This document shows, piece after piece, positions 7,603 through 15,772 of a stretch of 50,193 nucleotides of DNA. Both the position numbers and the translations under genes were made by a program. The DNA is taken from assembly GCA_036702865.1 (NCBI GenBank), contig DATNQD010000031.1, positions 1 to 50,193 of the forward strand. The letters are read 5' to 3'. The notes under the pieces are model-generated. The model was given only the letters and a program-made list of their open reading frames with translations, searched no databases and was not told the DNA's origin. Each line of letters begins with the position of its first letter. The stretch's first letter is position 1. This DNA is from Trichocoleus sp. (lineage in GTDB: Bacteria; Cyanobacteriota; Cyanobacteriia; Elainellales; Elainellaceae).

Positions 7603-8273
7603 AAAAACCAAGGCTCCTGAATCTCAAAATCTATCTCCGTGGGGCTTTTGGCTGTTCCAACCTGCAAGATAAACCCGATGGCTGGGGCTGATTGGCTCAT
7701 CATTCCAGCAATGCCCAAGTAGATCGGCTGCCCTGGCTGCCAGTTCCACCCCGAATCACTCACCCTTCCCTGAATTAAGGGACTGGTTCGATTGCCCTGT
7801 TCAACTGCTTTTAGGGAAAGCCCCACCACTTGAAAGGCTTGTAGTGCATCGTCAGAGCTTGCGTAGAGTAGCCCCTCCTCAACTTCTCGCAGCACCCGCA
7901 ACGCTGAAAGGTCGATCGCGGCTGTCGTCTCTGGCAGAAATAGCTGATAGGCTCTCTGCTCTGCATGGACGATGGGGATGTCAGAAACCTCGATCCTTAC
8001 GGTCCAACCGGGAGAAAGCGGAGATTTGCGAACTGCGATTCGGCGCTCACTCCAAAAACTGGGTTGTAAAAAATCGAGGATATGATCGACTGCCGAAGTC
8101 AGTTTACGAGCATCGAAAATCTCAGTGGTGGGAGAGGTTCGGGCTTGGGCAACCATCATTCGAGGGTTTACAGGTGGGTTGACCCACTGAACCCGGAAAT
8201 ATTCCCCTTCTACTGGCTCTGTGTACTGCCAGTAGTCGGTTAACTGAAGCTCTTTAACCAAAGCCCAACTCAT
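7599..8273 (-). CDS. Structural-operon protein with phage-type C-terminal beta motif
   Basis: This 224-aa protein has an unassigned N-terminal part of about 165 residues. Its C-terminal segment (WQPGQPIYLGIAGMMSQ followed by GFILQVGTAKSPTEIDF) looks like the final beta motif of the next gene's product and of various phage structural proteins. The start overlaps the upstream stop by 4 bp and the stop overlaps the downstream start by 4 bp. It is likely a component of the attachment apparatus, inferred from these neighbours. Confidence 0.7.
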   Translation of the reverse strand: MSWALVKELQLTDYWQYTEPVEGEYFRVQWVNPPVNPRMMVAQARTSPTTEIFDARKLTSAVDHILDFLQPSFWSERRIAVRKSPLSPGWTVRIEVSDIPIVHAEQRAYQLFLPETTAAIDLSALRVLREVEEGLLYASSDDALQAFQVVGLSLKAVEQGNRTSPLIQGRVSDSGWNWQPGQPIYLGIAGMMSQSAPAIGFILQVGTAKSPTEIDFEIQEPWFL

Positions 8274-8764
8274 ACCCCACCATCAAAAGCATCCGCGAAT
8301 GATTCGATCTGAACCTCAAGATCGTTGAATCGCTGGAATTGGTCAATATCAATGCCATCGTATCGCCAGATTTCAACAAGCATCCTTTGATGCCAGCGAG
8401 GAATCTGAACTTCGAGAAACCAGGGACGATCGAGCTTTGGCAGAATCCATAAATTCAGAACCCCTAGCCGTAGGCTGCGACGATTAGCCACCACTGACGG
8501 CTGAAATTCTGAAGTTGAGGAGGGAGTGAAGGAGAGCCGTTGTGTTGCCCATCCCCCTAAGTACCAGGATGCGGGCGCGCGATCGTTCTTCATGCCGATC
8601 GCAATCACGTTGGAATCAATGAGAAAAGTCTGAGGGGGAATGTAATAGCTGATCCGTCGTCGTGCCCCGCTGACAACTTCCTGCCCTTCATAGAGCTGCC
8701 GTCGAACGAGGTTCCATTCAAGGCGATCGGTGAGCTGGGGGAGCTGCCGCTCATTCCCATTCAT
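8270..8764 (-). CDS. Hypothetical structural-operon protein (164 aa)
   Basis: No family is recognised. The product is aromatic- and Arg-rich and predicted to be beta-rich (RISYYIPPQTFLIDSNVIAI). Its ATG lies 14 bp inside the preceding gene, and its stop overlaps the next start. The coupling places it in the particle-assembly operon, but no role can be assigned. Confidence 0.7.
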   Translation of the reverse strand: MNGNERQLPQLTDRLEWNLVRRQLYEGQEVVSGARRRISYYIPPQTFLIDSNVIAIGMKNDRAPASWYLGGWATQRLSFTPSSTSEFQPSVVANRRSLRLGVLNLWILPKLDRPWFLEVQIPRWHQRMLVEIWRYDGIDIDQFQRFNDLEVQIESFADAFDGGV

Positions 8765-8984
8765 CAGGCTCTACCTCGTCAATCTCCCCCAGGCGCTCGT
8801 CATACTCTCCCCCCTCCAAATATTCGTCCAAAGCTGCCCCGAACACTGGCTCTAGAAGACCAGAACCAGACCGGGCAACGAAGGCGAACTCTCCCCCCGA
8901 TGAATTCGCCACATCCAGCCACCCCGGAGGCAAAGCAGCCCCCAGCGTAGCGTTAAACAAAGGATGTCCAGGAAGGATAAGCAT
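8751..8984 (-). CDS. Small acidic hypothetical protein (77 aa)
   Basis: The protein starts MLILPGHPLFNATLGAALPP and ends in a strongly acidic tail (Glu and Asp in about half of the last 25 residues). No family is recognised. It lies 3 bp downstream of the preceding stop and overlaps the following gene by 14 bp. Its acidic, small nature would suit a chaperone or an assembly adaptor, but this is speculation. Confidence 0.65.
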   Translation of the reverse strand: MLILPGHPLFNATLGAALPPGWLDVANSSGGEFAFVARSGSGLLEPVFGAALDEYLEGGEYDERLGEIDEVEPDEWE

Positions 8985-8987
8985 AGG

Positions 8988-9653
8988 TTACGGAGCAGGA
9001 GCAGCCGCAGCAGAGAGCAGGCGAGGATCAGAATTAACTCGCCAAGTATCGGTTGATTGAAGGTCTGATTTTTTCTCTGGAGCGTAGAAGCTGGAGAAAG
9101 AAGATCCGTTTTGCAGCGTCTTGGTAGCTTTTCCGGGTTTGGGCAAGCTGGAACCCACGACCAGACGATCCAATTCAGCCGGAGAGTTAACAGAAGCCGC
9201 ACTCTTTAGCCCCAGGTCTGCCCCGTAGGTCTGGAAATCGGCTTCATTCATCGGGAAACAGTACAGCGGACCGTTTGCGCTGAGTTCTACCACTGCCGTC
9301 ACCGATCGACCGCTGGAGCGGAGTGGGACAGATCGCCCAGCCTTTTGAAAAGTCCAGCCAGCACTAAGCGCTCCAGCTAGCTTGTCATAGCCGCAGAAGG
9401 TGCTAATCGACCCCTGACCCGATCCAGTTGTGCTGATGCGCTTGCTCACTCTTGGGGGCTTGGGCGCATTTGCACCAAGGACTAGGAGAGTTCCAGCCGC
9501 AGGTGTGGAGATGTGCCCCAACGCAGTTAGATCAGCAGCCGTTACACCCGCAAGGGCAGAAAAGTCTTTGGTCTTGAAACCGTAGTAAAGGACGTTATTG
9601 CATTTGACATAAGCTAACTGATCTCGCCGCCGACCCCGTGTATATGAAGGCAT
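8988..9653 (-). CDS. Hypothetical protein, candidate abundant virion component
   Basis: The 221-aa product has a basic N-terminus (MPSYTRGRRRDQLAYV) and then a predominantly beta, Gly/Ser/Thr-rich body. It ends in an Ala/Pro tail. It shows no signal peptide, membrane segment or catalytic motif. As a mid-sized beta-rich protein near the start of the left operon it is a candidate shell or major structural protein, but no capsid fold can be recognised by eye. It lies 11 bp after the previous stop. Confidence 0.7.
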   Translation of the reverse strand: MPSYTRGRRRDQLAYVKCNNVLYYGFKTKDFSALAGVTAADLTALGHISTPAAGTLLVLGANAPKPPRVSKRISTTGSGQGSISTFCGYDKLAGALSAGWTFQKAGRSVPLRSSGRSVTAVVELSANGPLYCFPMNEADFQTYGADLGLKSAASVNSPAELDRLVVGSSLPKPGKATKTLQNGSSFSSFYAPEKKSDLQSTDTWRVNSDPRLLSAAAAPAP

Positions 9654-9664
9654 TTGTAACGCTC

Positions 9665-10171
9665 CTAGACGTCTAAGTATTCTTTAGCGAAGATCACGAT
9701 CGCACCGTCTGTTCCCAGTGCGATCGTGATCGGCAGTTCAAAAGAGCCTTGATAAAGCTCTAAATCACTGTCGTAAGTGCCCCTGATGGCTCTTTTCTGC
9801 TGGGGATTCTTGGCAGGGTTCCGCTCCAGAAATTGAATGCGCTTCAAAACCTCTAGCAGATAGGCTTCTGGACGGAGGCTTTTAAAGGTTGGATTATCCG
9901 CTCCAGGCTCGATAGAAATGCCTTGCAGGTATGGAACCGCTTTAATAACGATTTCCCCTGATTCATTTGTACTTTCCTGAGCTGGAATCGAATAATTTCC
10001 AGAGAAAACCTTCTTCTCAGAATCGACTGAACCCTTCACCCCTTTGATGTATTCGGGGTTCGTGTGGTCGTCTGCTTCCGCAAGTGCCATAAAAAACAGC
10101 ACTTCTAGCAAACGACCCTCGATCGACCTTTGTTTGAAGGTTCCGCCCAAACCTGGAGCAATTGAACTCAT
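9665..10171 (-). CDS. Hypothetical protein, first gene of the longer left operon
   Basis: This 168-aa protein contains two similar blocks: GVKGSVDSEKKVFSGNYSIP (about 43-62) and RAIRGTYDSDLELYQGSFEL (about 128-147). Each is followed by a short beta segment ending near EIVIKAVPYL or GAIVIFAKEYL. This suggests an internal duplication of a beta unit. No family is recognised. It starts an uninterrupted run of eight further leftward genes, and the 194-bp gap upstream should hold its promoter. Confidence 0.7.
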   Translation of the reverse strand: MSSIAPGLGGTFKQRSIEGRLLEVLFFMALAEADDHTNPEYIKGVKGSVDSEKKVFSGNYSIPAQESTNESGEIVIKAVPYLQGISIEPGADNPTFKSLRPEAYLLEVLKRIQFLERNPAKNPQQKRAIRGTYDSDLELYQGSFELPITIALGTDGAIVIFAKEYLDV

Positions 10172-10294
10172 AAGATCCTTAAGATTCCCAATTAGAAAAG
10201 ATGTGCCTTTTGGTAGATGCCTTATTCGCTAGAACAAATTTAGACATCCCGACAAATTGAAACAAGACGAGGTAAACACGGAGAAGCACGATAG

Positions 10295-10312
10295 AAAACC
10301 CTAAGGGTTTTT
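10295..10312 (-). terminator. Rho-independent terminator between two leftward units
   Basis: AAAACCC (10295-10301), a TAA loop and GGGTTTT (10305-10311) form a short symmetrical hairpin flanked by A and T tracts on either side. It lies downstream of the leftward 116-aa and 64-aa genes and upstream of the gene starting at 10171, separating two transcription units. Confidence 0.6.
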
Positions 10313-10365
10313 CAATTGCACAGACCCGAATGCGGCTTAATCAATCTTTACAATTAGCTTGCTTA

Positions 10366-10560
10366 TTAGAGCAAGGACTGCCTAAGTTCATGCAGCCGCT
10401 CCCTAACGTCTGCCTCAGAAATTCCTAGCTCCTGGCTGAGTCGTTCGAGCAGTACCTTTCTCGGTTGGTACTGATAGGGATGCCCAAACCGCTTACGCCT
10501 GCGTTGCAGACTCCGACGACTCCGAGTAGACAATCTAGACCAAAGATCGTGATGCCTCAT
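10366..10560 (-). CDS. Small highly basic protein (64 aa)
   Basis: The product is Arg-rich (RSRRSLQRRRKRFGHPYQYQ) with a helical C-terminal half (LLERLSQELGISEADVRERL). A GGAGTAAGGA ribosome-binding site precedes the ATG. It lies 9 bp after the 116-aa gene. The charge suggests nucleic-acid binding, for example genome condensation or late regulation. No family is recognised. Confidence 0.65.
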   Translation of the reverse strand: MRHHDLWSRLSTRSRRSLQRRRKRFGHPYQYQPRKVLLERLSQELGISEADVRERLHELRQSLL

Positions 10561-10569
10561 TCCTTACTC

Positions 10570-10920
10570 CTATACCGTCACCGCTGCGGTGCTATCCCGG
10601 TTCAACGGAACTAAAACGCTGATGTTGTGAGTAAAAACGACATACCAATTCCCCTGATTGTCTTGCTGGGGTATCCCTGCAATGGGCTGAGGAAATGAGT
10701 TTAGATCAGTTGATGCACTCTCATTAAAGGTGTTTTGAGCTTTTGTGCAAGCACTGAGAAGTTTCGAGATAGCTTCTGAAACCTTTGGATCAGAAAGGGT
10801 GAGTGAGGGTTCATTCATCAGCGCTTTAAGTGAAATCAAAATGTCATTATTTGCTGAATCAGCAGATAATGCCCCATCAGGTAAAGCCGCTTGTAGATTT
10901 GCAAAGCTGAGATCAGTCAT
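10570..10920 (-). CDS. Hypothetical protein (116 aa), first leftward gene
   Basis: The N-terminal 75 residues are helical and low in charge (LPDGALSADSANNDILISLK). The C-terminal 40 residues look beta-rich (NQGNWYVVFTHNISVLVPLN). No family is recognised. It starts 56 bp from the divergent 270-aa gene, so it is the first gene read leftward from the shared promoter. Confidence 0.65.
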   Translation of the reverse strand: MTDLSFANLQAALPDGALSADSANNDILISLKALMNEPSLTLSDPKVSEAISKLLSACTKAQNTFNESASTDLNSFPQPIAGIPQQDNQGNWYVVFTHNISVLVPLNRDSTAAVTV

Positions 10921-10976
10921 GGTTAGAAAACCCGGTTTATTGAGTTAGATTTAACTAGAAAGTTTCTGCTTCTAAT
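10921..10976. promoter_or_regulatory. Shared divergent promoter region of the structural genes
   Basis: Only 56 bp separate the start codons at 10920 (minus) and 10977 (plus). The gap holds an inverted repeat AGTTA-GATT-TAACT (10943-10956) in AT-rich sequence, suited to a regulator that switches both operons together. Exact -10 and -35 boxes cannot be fixed by eye. Confidence 0.5.
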
Positions 10977-11789
10977 ATGCCCTCTCCACTTCAATCTTTC
11001 TCAAGAAGCGTCAACATTGCAAAGAAATTTGATCACTCAACTGGACAGGGTTTGACTATTTTGTATCAGCCTGCTTTGCTCAATCAGTGGGATAGGGCAA
11101 CGACAAAAAGATATTACGGATTCATCACTGATTTAAGGGCAAAAATTGATATTAAATCAGTTGCGGAGGCTGGGATTCCAGAGGTTGACGTAACCTCGAC
11201 TAGAGCAGAACGGCTTACTGCTGTGCGTGATGTTGAGTGGAATTCTCCACGAAAACAACTAGATATTTTGCTCAAAAAAAGCGATTCCCCTTTGATTCAT
11301 ATCTGCGCGATATCGCTTTTAAATAGGTATCCTTACTATCAAGTTCCCTTGCTTTCATTCCTTACTGACAATGGGGTTTTTTCAATTGGAAACGATACTA
11401 TCCTCTACGCAAAAGTAACCGATGTTGGGTATGGAGGTTTGTTTAACCCTGACGAGATAACAATCTATGGGGCAGTAAAAGAAGAGGTTACTGTACTCCC
11501 AGACCAGCCGCGAGAAATCAGTTTCGCTCAATCGTATGAATGGGCGATCAGTGACACTTCTCAAATGATCTTGCCCCCCAACCCTCACCGCTTGCAGTTA
11601 ACGCTCGTCAACCAGGGAAGCAATCCGATCTGGCTCAACTATGGAGCGCTGGCTGAGGCTGGGAGGGGGATTGCATTGATGCCCAGCGGGGGAAGCTATG
11701 AGATAAACCAAACCAACCCCTATCAGGGAGCCGTCGCTGCAATCAGCGAAGGGATTGGGTCAAGTCTTTCAGGTTTGGAGGCTGTTTAG
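10977..11789 (+). CDS. Hypothetical structural-operon protein (270 aa)
   Basis: The protein is beta-rich and soluble. Its C-terminal 90 residues contain RLQLTLVNQGSNPIWLNYGA, a pattern seen in jelly-roll-like minor capsid or spike proteins. No family assignment is possible. It is the first gene of the right structural operon, and its TAG stop overlaps the next GTG start (TAGTG). Confidence 0.68.
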   Translation: MPSPLQSFSRSVNIAKKFDHSTGQGLTILYQPALLNQWDRATTKRYYGFITDLRAKIDIKSVAEAGIPEVDVTSTRAERLTAVRDVEWNSPRKQLDILLKKSDSPLIHICAISLLNRYPYYQVPLLSFLTDNGVFSIGNDTILYAKVTDVGYGGLFNPDEITIYGAVKEEVTVLPDQPREISFAQSYEWAISDTSQMILPPNPHRLQLTLVNQGSNPIWLNYGALAEAGRGIALMPSGGSYEINQTNPYQGAVAAISEGIGSSLSGLEAV

Positions 11790-11980
11790 TGCAAAAGGCA
11801 ACTAACCTACTTCAGCCAGAATCCCCAAATCAGGCTCTAGCCCTATTTGAGGAAATTCTGAGCCCCCCTTTATTCCAATGTGGTGCAGTGGAGCAAGAGA
11901 TCATGAGGCTCAAGTTGGCTAACTTCAAACCAGCTCTGACATCGACTTATCAGGGAGTTAATAAGGAGCGAATCATCTAA
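11789..11980 (+). CDS. Small helical protein (63 aa)
   Basis: It starts with GTG overlapping the previous stop by one base and ends with TAA overlapping the next ATG by one base. That tight coupling supports it as real. The product appears helical and carries no recognisable domain (QALALFEEILSPPLFQCGAV). Confidence 0.6.
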   Translation: MQKATNLLQPESPNQALALFEEILSPPLFQCGAVEQEIMRLKLANFKPALTSTYQGVNKERII

Positions 11981-13812
11981 TGGTTGAATATGACCCCCCA
12001 GGCGTTGACGATGCCCCAGGCTTTCCTATCCGTGACTGGCTCACCCCAGTCGGTGACACTGGGCTATACATCAGTCCTTTAGACCCTGTAGACCCTTGGG
12101 ACTGCGACCGCTACCCAAATTCCCCCTACTGCAACAATGTGATCGAACCGAACGATTCTTTTGATTCGGAAGACCTGACAAGCTTGTTGCCCACTGTCGC
12201 AGGAGTCAGCCTGGGAGATCTGATCAACGTCGAGCCTTTCACCCTTCAGCCTGGATTCTCCATCAATGAATGTGAGGTGTGCTTCGACCTGGATGGAACC
12301 TTTTTCTATCTGCCGACCGCAACTTGGTCGATCTGCTATCGTCGCGCAAGTTGCCGGAATCCACCCGACCCCCCACCCCCCCCAGGCTTGCCCCCTCCCG
12401 ATGGTGGATCAATCCCCTGGACTGACCGATTCCCCAACTGTGAAAAGGTAGCCAAGTTTGAGCGCAAGCTCCACCGAGATGCTTTTATCGTGCGGGGTAC
12501 TGGGGAAGTTGTCCCAGTCGTTCACAGTCCCACGGAAATTTTAGTTACTCGCATTGATGAATCGAACGTGATTCTGGGTGAGATCGCAGGCTTTGAATGG
12601 TCTGTGAGCTATACAGAATCCCCCGGTTTGCATGGAATTATTGACCCCTCCTTTTACTGGAATTTTTACGTTATCCGCCCCAACGGGAATAAAGAGACAA
12701 TTTACTCTGCCCAGCCTACCTACTACGTTCCCAGCGCTCCCGGCACAACTCGATCCTTCCCTGCTCCGTTGCCCCGATTTATCGGAGTTGAATTAGTCCC
12801 CGGTCAGCCCTCACCCTGCAACTCAATCAGCTTTCCCTTTCCTCACCCCATCCCACCCCCACCTATCCCACCACAAGACATGAACTGCAATTGTTGCACA
12901 GACACAGAAGACTTGCTCAGATTGATCGCTCGTCGGTTAGGGACTGCATCCTATCCCGTTAAAGTGCCAGAATACTTGGTCACGAATCAGGGAAATAGAT
13001 CAATCAATATTGAGTCCCTGACTCAATTTGTCACCTGGATCACCTATCAACTGGACGCTTTGGCCGGAGAGTTTCCCGTAGAAATTGAGATAAAGGATAT
13101 CGATCCAGCAACAGAAGGAGATCAAAAGCAAAAGGTTAAATTATTCAATATTGCCGAGAGCCTAGCAGAGATGTACGCATTAACTGTGAAGAACACGGTT
13201 AACTCTGATGTACACACAAATTTCTTGATAAGAATGGTCAGTGAACTGATAGCGACAAAGAACGCAACGCTGATCACGCAAGACTACGCGAAAGCAAATG
13301 CAGACTTTTTAGGATATGAAGGCAACCCAACAAGGAGAAAGATTCCATACTCGTTTGATGTAGAGGGAAGGGAAAGTTTAGATAAGCTTTTGAAGAATAG
13401 CGAGAAAGAAATAGAAGGATGGGAAAGCAAGACAAAAGATACTGCCTTGGAATACTTTCACCGCTTAATGTTTGCGGCTGGAATTATCAAAGCTGTGTAC
13501 TATCGCACACCCAGAGATTTAGATCGAATGATGAAAGAATTGGAGAGAGCGATCGACCCTGATGGAGACGACGCAGTAAGGGACGATGCAGCCTGGGACG
13601 CATTCCTAAATGCAATTAATGACCCTGCAAACCGCTTTAATCAGAATGCGCCTAAGCCTAAGATTGTTGATCCTAAGAAGGCAGAGAGGGAAGCAAGGAA
13701 ACAACGAAACGCTCAACGGAATCAACCTCCAGCGAATAGCGATCCAACGAACCAACCTGGGCAACCTGGGCAAGATGGCAGATTCAATAATTTAGACGGA
13801 GGGGGCAGATAA
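11980..13812 (+). CDS. Large proline-rich structural protein (610 aa)
   Basis: The N-terminal 320 residues are beta- and Pro-rich, with clustered cysteines (about 36-115, then CNCC near 305). There are two polyproline linkers, at about 128-138 and 287-301. Residues 320-560 are mainly helical and include a run of charged helices. The last 40 residues are a disordered Asn/Gln/Pro/Gly tail (NSDPTNQPGQPGQDGRFNNL). The protein is cytoplasmic or virion-internal; no signal peptide is visible. It is the largest protein of the element and could be a vertex, portal-like or scaffold component. No family is recognised. Both ends overlap neighbours by one base. Confidence 0.7.
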   Translation: MVEYDPPGVDDAPGFPIRDWLTPVGDTGLYISPLDPVDPWDCDRYPNSPYCNNVIEPNDSFDSEDLTSLLPTVAGVSLGDLINVEPFTLQPGFSINECEVCFDLDGTFFYLPTATWSICYRRASCRNPPDPPPPPGLPPPDGGSIPWTDRFPNCEKVAKFERKLHRDAFIVRGTGEVVPVVHSPTEILVTRIDESNVILGEIAGFEWSVSYTESPGLHGIIDPSFYWNFYVIRPNGNKETIYSAQPTYYVPSAPGTTRSFPAPLPRFIGVELVPGQPSPCNSISFPFPHPIPPPPIPPQDMNCNCCTDTEDLLRLIARRLGTASYPVKVPEYLVTNQGNRSINIESLTQFVTWITYQLDALAGEFPVEIEIKDIDPATEGDQKQKVKLFNIAESLAEMYALTVKNTVNSDVHTNFLIRMVSELIATKNATLITQDYAKANADFLGYEGNPTRRKIPYSFDVEGRESLDKLLKNSEKEIEGWESKTKDTALEYFHRLMFAAGIIKAVYYRTPRDLDRMMKELERAIDPDGDDAVRDDAAWDAFLNAINDPANRFNQNAPKPKIVDPKKAEREARKQRNAQRNQPPANSDPTNQPGQPGQDGRFNNLDGGGR

Positions 13813-15377
13813 TGCCCACGGAGATCAAGCGTCAGAACTTGCTGAGTCGTGCAACTAAAATTGCTGTAACACAGGGCAAGCCTCGCTTAATTGATTTGAC
13901 AAACCGACTGGCACAACAGCAGACCGGAGGGAATGCAATTGTCCAGGCGATTAACTGGATTTTCAATCAGGGAGGGCGATTAGTAGGCTTTGTTTCTAAT
14001 GTTGTGGGCAGCATTCTAAGCCGGATCAACTTTACTACTGTGTTTCGCTGGATCGTCAGCGCTGCAACAGTTATTGTGAATTTCGACTGGAACGCTACCG
14101 ACGCATCTCTTAAAGCCCAGATGCACGCTAGGAATAGAGCAATTGCGGCAAGCTGGGGAGGGACGATCGGCGGCGCACTTGGTTGGACTGCATCGATCGC
14201 ACTCGGATCAGGGATTGCAATGCTTGTGCCTGTGATCGGAGGCTCAACCCTGGCTCGGTTGGTTGCAACGGAGGGAGCAGCCGAGGCACTACCGGAAATT
14301 CTGAGCCTACTAAAAAACTCGCTGAGGCTGACGGCTCAAAACCTTGGGGCGAATGCTGCCAGTGTTGCTTATATCAACTTTCGCAAGATGGTAAAAAGCG
14401 CCCCGCTGGGACTGCTGCGCCGATTCTTTGGAGATCAGGCGGCTGCATATATCAAGGATAAATGGGGGGCAGAAGGTCAGCCCAGCTTCACGATCGCTGG
14501 GGCTATCGACAATGCGATCAGCAACTTGCCTGGGGGAGATTTAGTTCAAGCATTTTTCGAGGAAGCCTGGGAGGAATTCTGGGACGCATTTGTGGAGGGA
14601 GGCTTCATAGTTGCAGGCACTCTTGACGAAGCAATGGCAGAAGCCAAGGCAGGTGCAAAACAGGCAATGGGGCACGATGAAACGGTTCTGGTAATTCCCA
14701 ATAAGGAAACACCCACAGAAGCCTACGCGATCACAGGTAAGCGTGAGCTGTTGAAGGAGGAGATTCAATCCGTGATTCACGGATATCGAAACACCTACAA
14801 CAAAGACATAGGGCAGATCGTAGGACTTCCCGCTCAAGACTGGTATCGAGCGCAACCCCACCGTAGAAAAATAACAATCATATTTAAGGACAAAGAAAAG
14901 CCACCCTGGAGGCATCCGAATGGGGGCGGCTGCAAAACTGCCACTTATACTATCCCTGAAGCAAAAGCGGGCTTAAGTTGGAGCCAGATCAAGGGGGCTG
15001 CATCTACCTATGATTGGGGCAAATTCCGGGCAACTGCCAACCTGAAAAGCGGTCGGCAAATGGCGGTTTATGGTGCTAGTGCCAGAGAAGCTGAGAAGAA
15101 ACTGAAACAACTCCTTCAACTCAGCACAGATGAGATCGTATCGTTGACAACTAGCGAGGAGAAGGAGCGCAACCCCAAGTTAAGAAAAGACCAAACCCGG
15201 ATGTATCCAGCGTTTGTGACTTATTTGGTGAGGCGACCTTCAACCGATATGCAGGGACGCACCGACCTGGAGGGCAACACCTGGGACTCTGAGCATAAGC
15301 GTTTTGAATTGTGGACAGAGACAGAACCCCCCGACTTCAGCCGGATTTTTGGCGCTCCGAGAGGGGGGAATAGCTGA
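13812..15377 (+). CDS. Large membrane-associated structural protein (521 aa)
   Basis: Hydrophobic segments lie at about residues 56-90 (GFVSNVVGSILSRI, VFRWIVSAATVIVNF) and 114-143 (GGTIGGALGWTASIALGSGI). An amphipathic Ala-rich region follows. The C-terminal 250 residues are soluble and basic (KITIIFKDKEKPPWRHPNGG). Such a protein inside a structural operon would fit a viral inner membrane protein or a genome-delivery pore. It overlaps its neighbours by one base on each side. No family is recognised. Confidence 0.7.
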   Translation: MPTEIKRQNLLSRATKIAVTQGKPRLIDLTNRLAQQQTGGNAIVQAINWIFNQGGRLVGFVSNVVGSILSRINFTTVFRWIVSAATVIVNFDWNATDASLKAQMHARNRAIAASWGGTIGGALGWTASIALGSGIAMLVPVIGGSTLARLVATEGAAEALPEILSLLKNSLRLTAQNLGANAASVAYINFRKMVKSAPLGLLRRFFGDQAAAYIKDKWGAEGQPSFTIAGAIDNAISNLPGGDLVQAFFEEAWEEFWDAFVEGGFIVAGTLDEAMAEAKAGAKQAMGHDETVLVIPNKETPTEAYAITGKRELLKEEIQSVIHGYRNTYNKDIGQIVGLPAQDWYRAQPHRRKITIIFKDKEKPPWRHPNGGGCKTATYTIPEAKAGLSWSQIKGAASTYDWGKFRATANLKSGRQMAVYGASAREAEKKLKQLLQLSTDEIVSLTTSEEKERNPKLRKDQTRMYPAFVTYLVRRPSTDMQGRTDLEGNTWDSEHKRFELWTETEPPDFSRIFGAPRGGNS

Positions 15378-15772
15378 TGCCAATTGTCAATCCTGGCTCA
15401 AGCTCTAGCAACGGGCAACAATGGCAACAAAAGCAAGCGACGATCGCCACTGAGGAGATCGGAACGAATGCACAATCCTTGGTACTGCTGCCGATCGGGT
15501 TCAGCGTCATCTATCGGATTAAGTTTTTCAACCCCACCCGATTGAGGCTTTATTCATCTACAGCCGATCGTGATAGCGACCAGGCGCGACCCGTTGCCAA
15601 TAATCCCAGCGCTGGAGCTGGGCTGCTGCTGGAGCTGGTAGGGAATGCTGATCTTGATTTCAATCTCTCCCCGCTGGTCTGGATTCCCTCAGCCGATGGG
15701 ATCCCAGCCACGATCACAAACTTGTCTACCTCAACCTCAATCAATTTTTCAATTTACTACTGGGGGATCTAA
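15377..15772 (+). CDS. Small beta-rich structural protein (131 aa)
   Basis: After a Ser/Gln-rich N-terminus the protein is strongly beta-predicted, with an aromatic C-terminus (TSINFSIYYWGI) typical of small jelly-roll or spike subunits. No family is recognised. The start overlaps the preceding TGA (TGATG), and the next gene starts immediately after its stop. Confidence 0.65.
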   Translation: MPIVNPGSSSSNGQQWQQKQATIATEEIGTNAQSLVLLPIGFSVIYRIKFFNPTRLRLYSSTADRDSDQARPVANNPSAGAGLLLELVGNADLDFNLSPLVWIPSADGIPATITNLSTSTSINFSIYYWGI

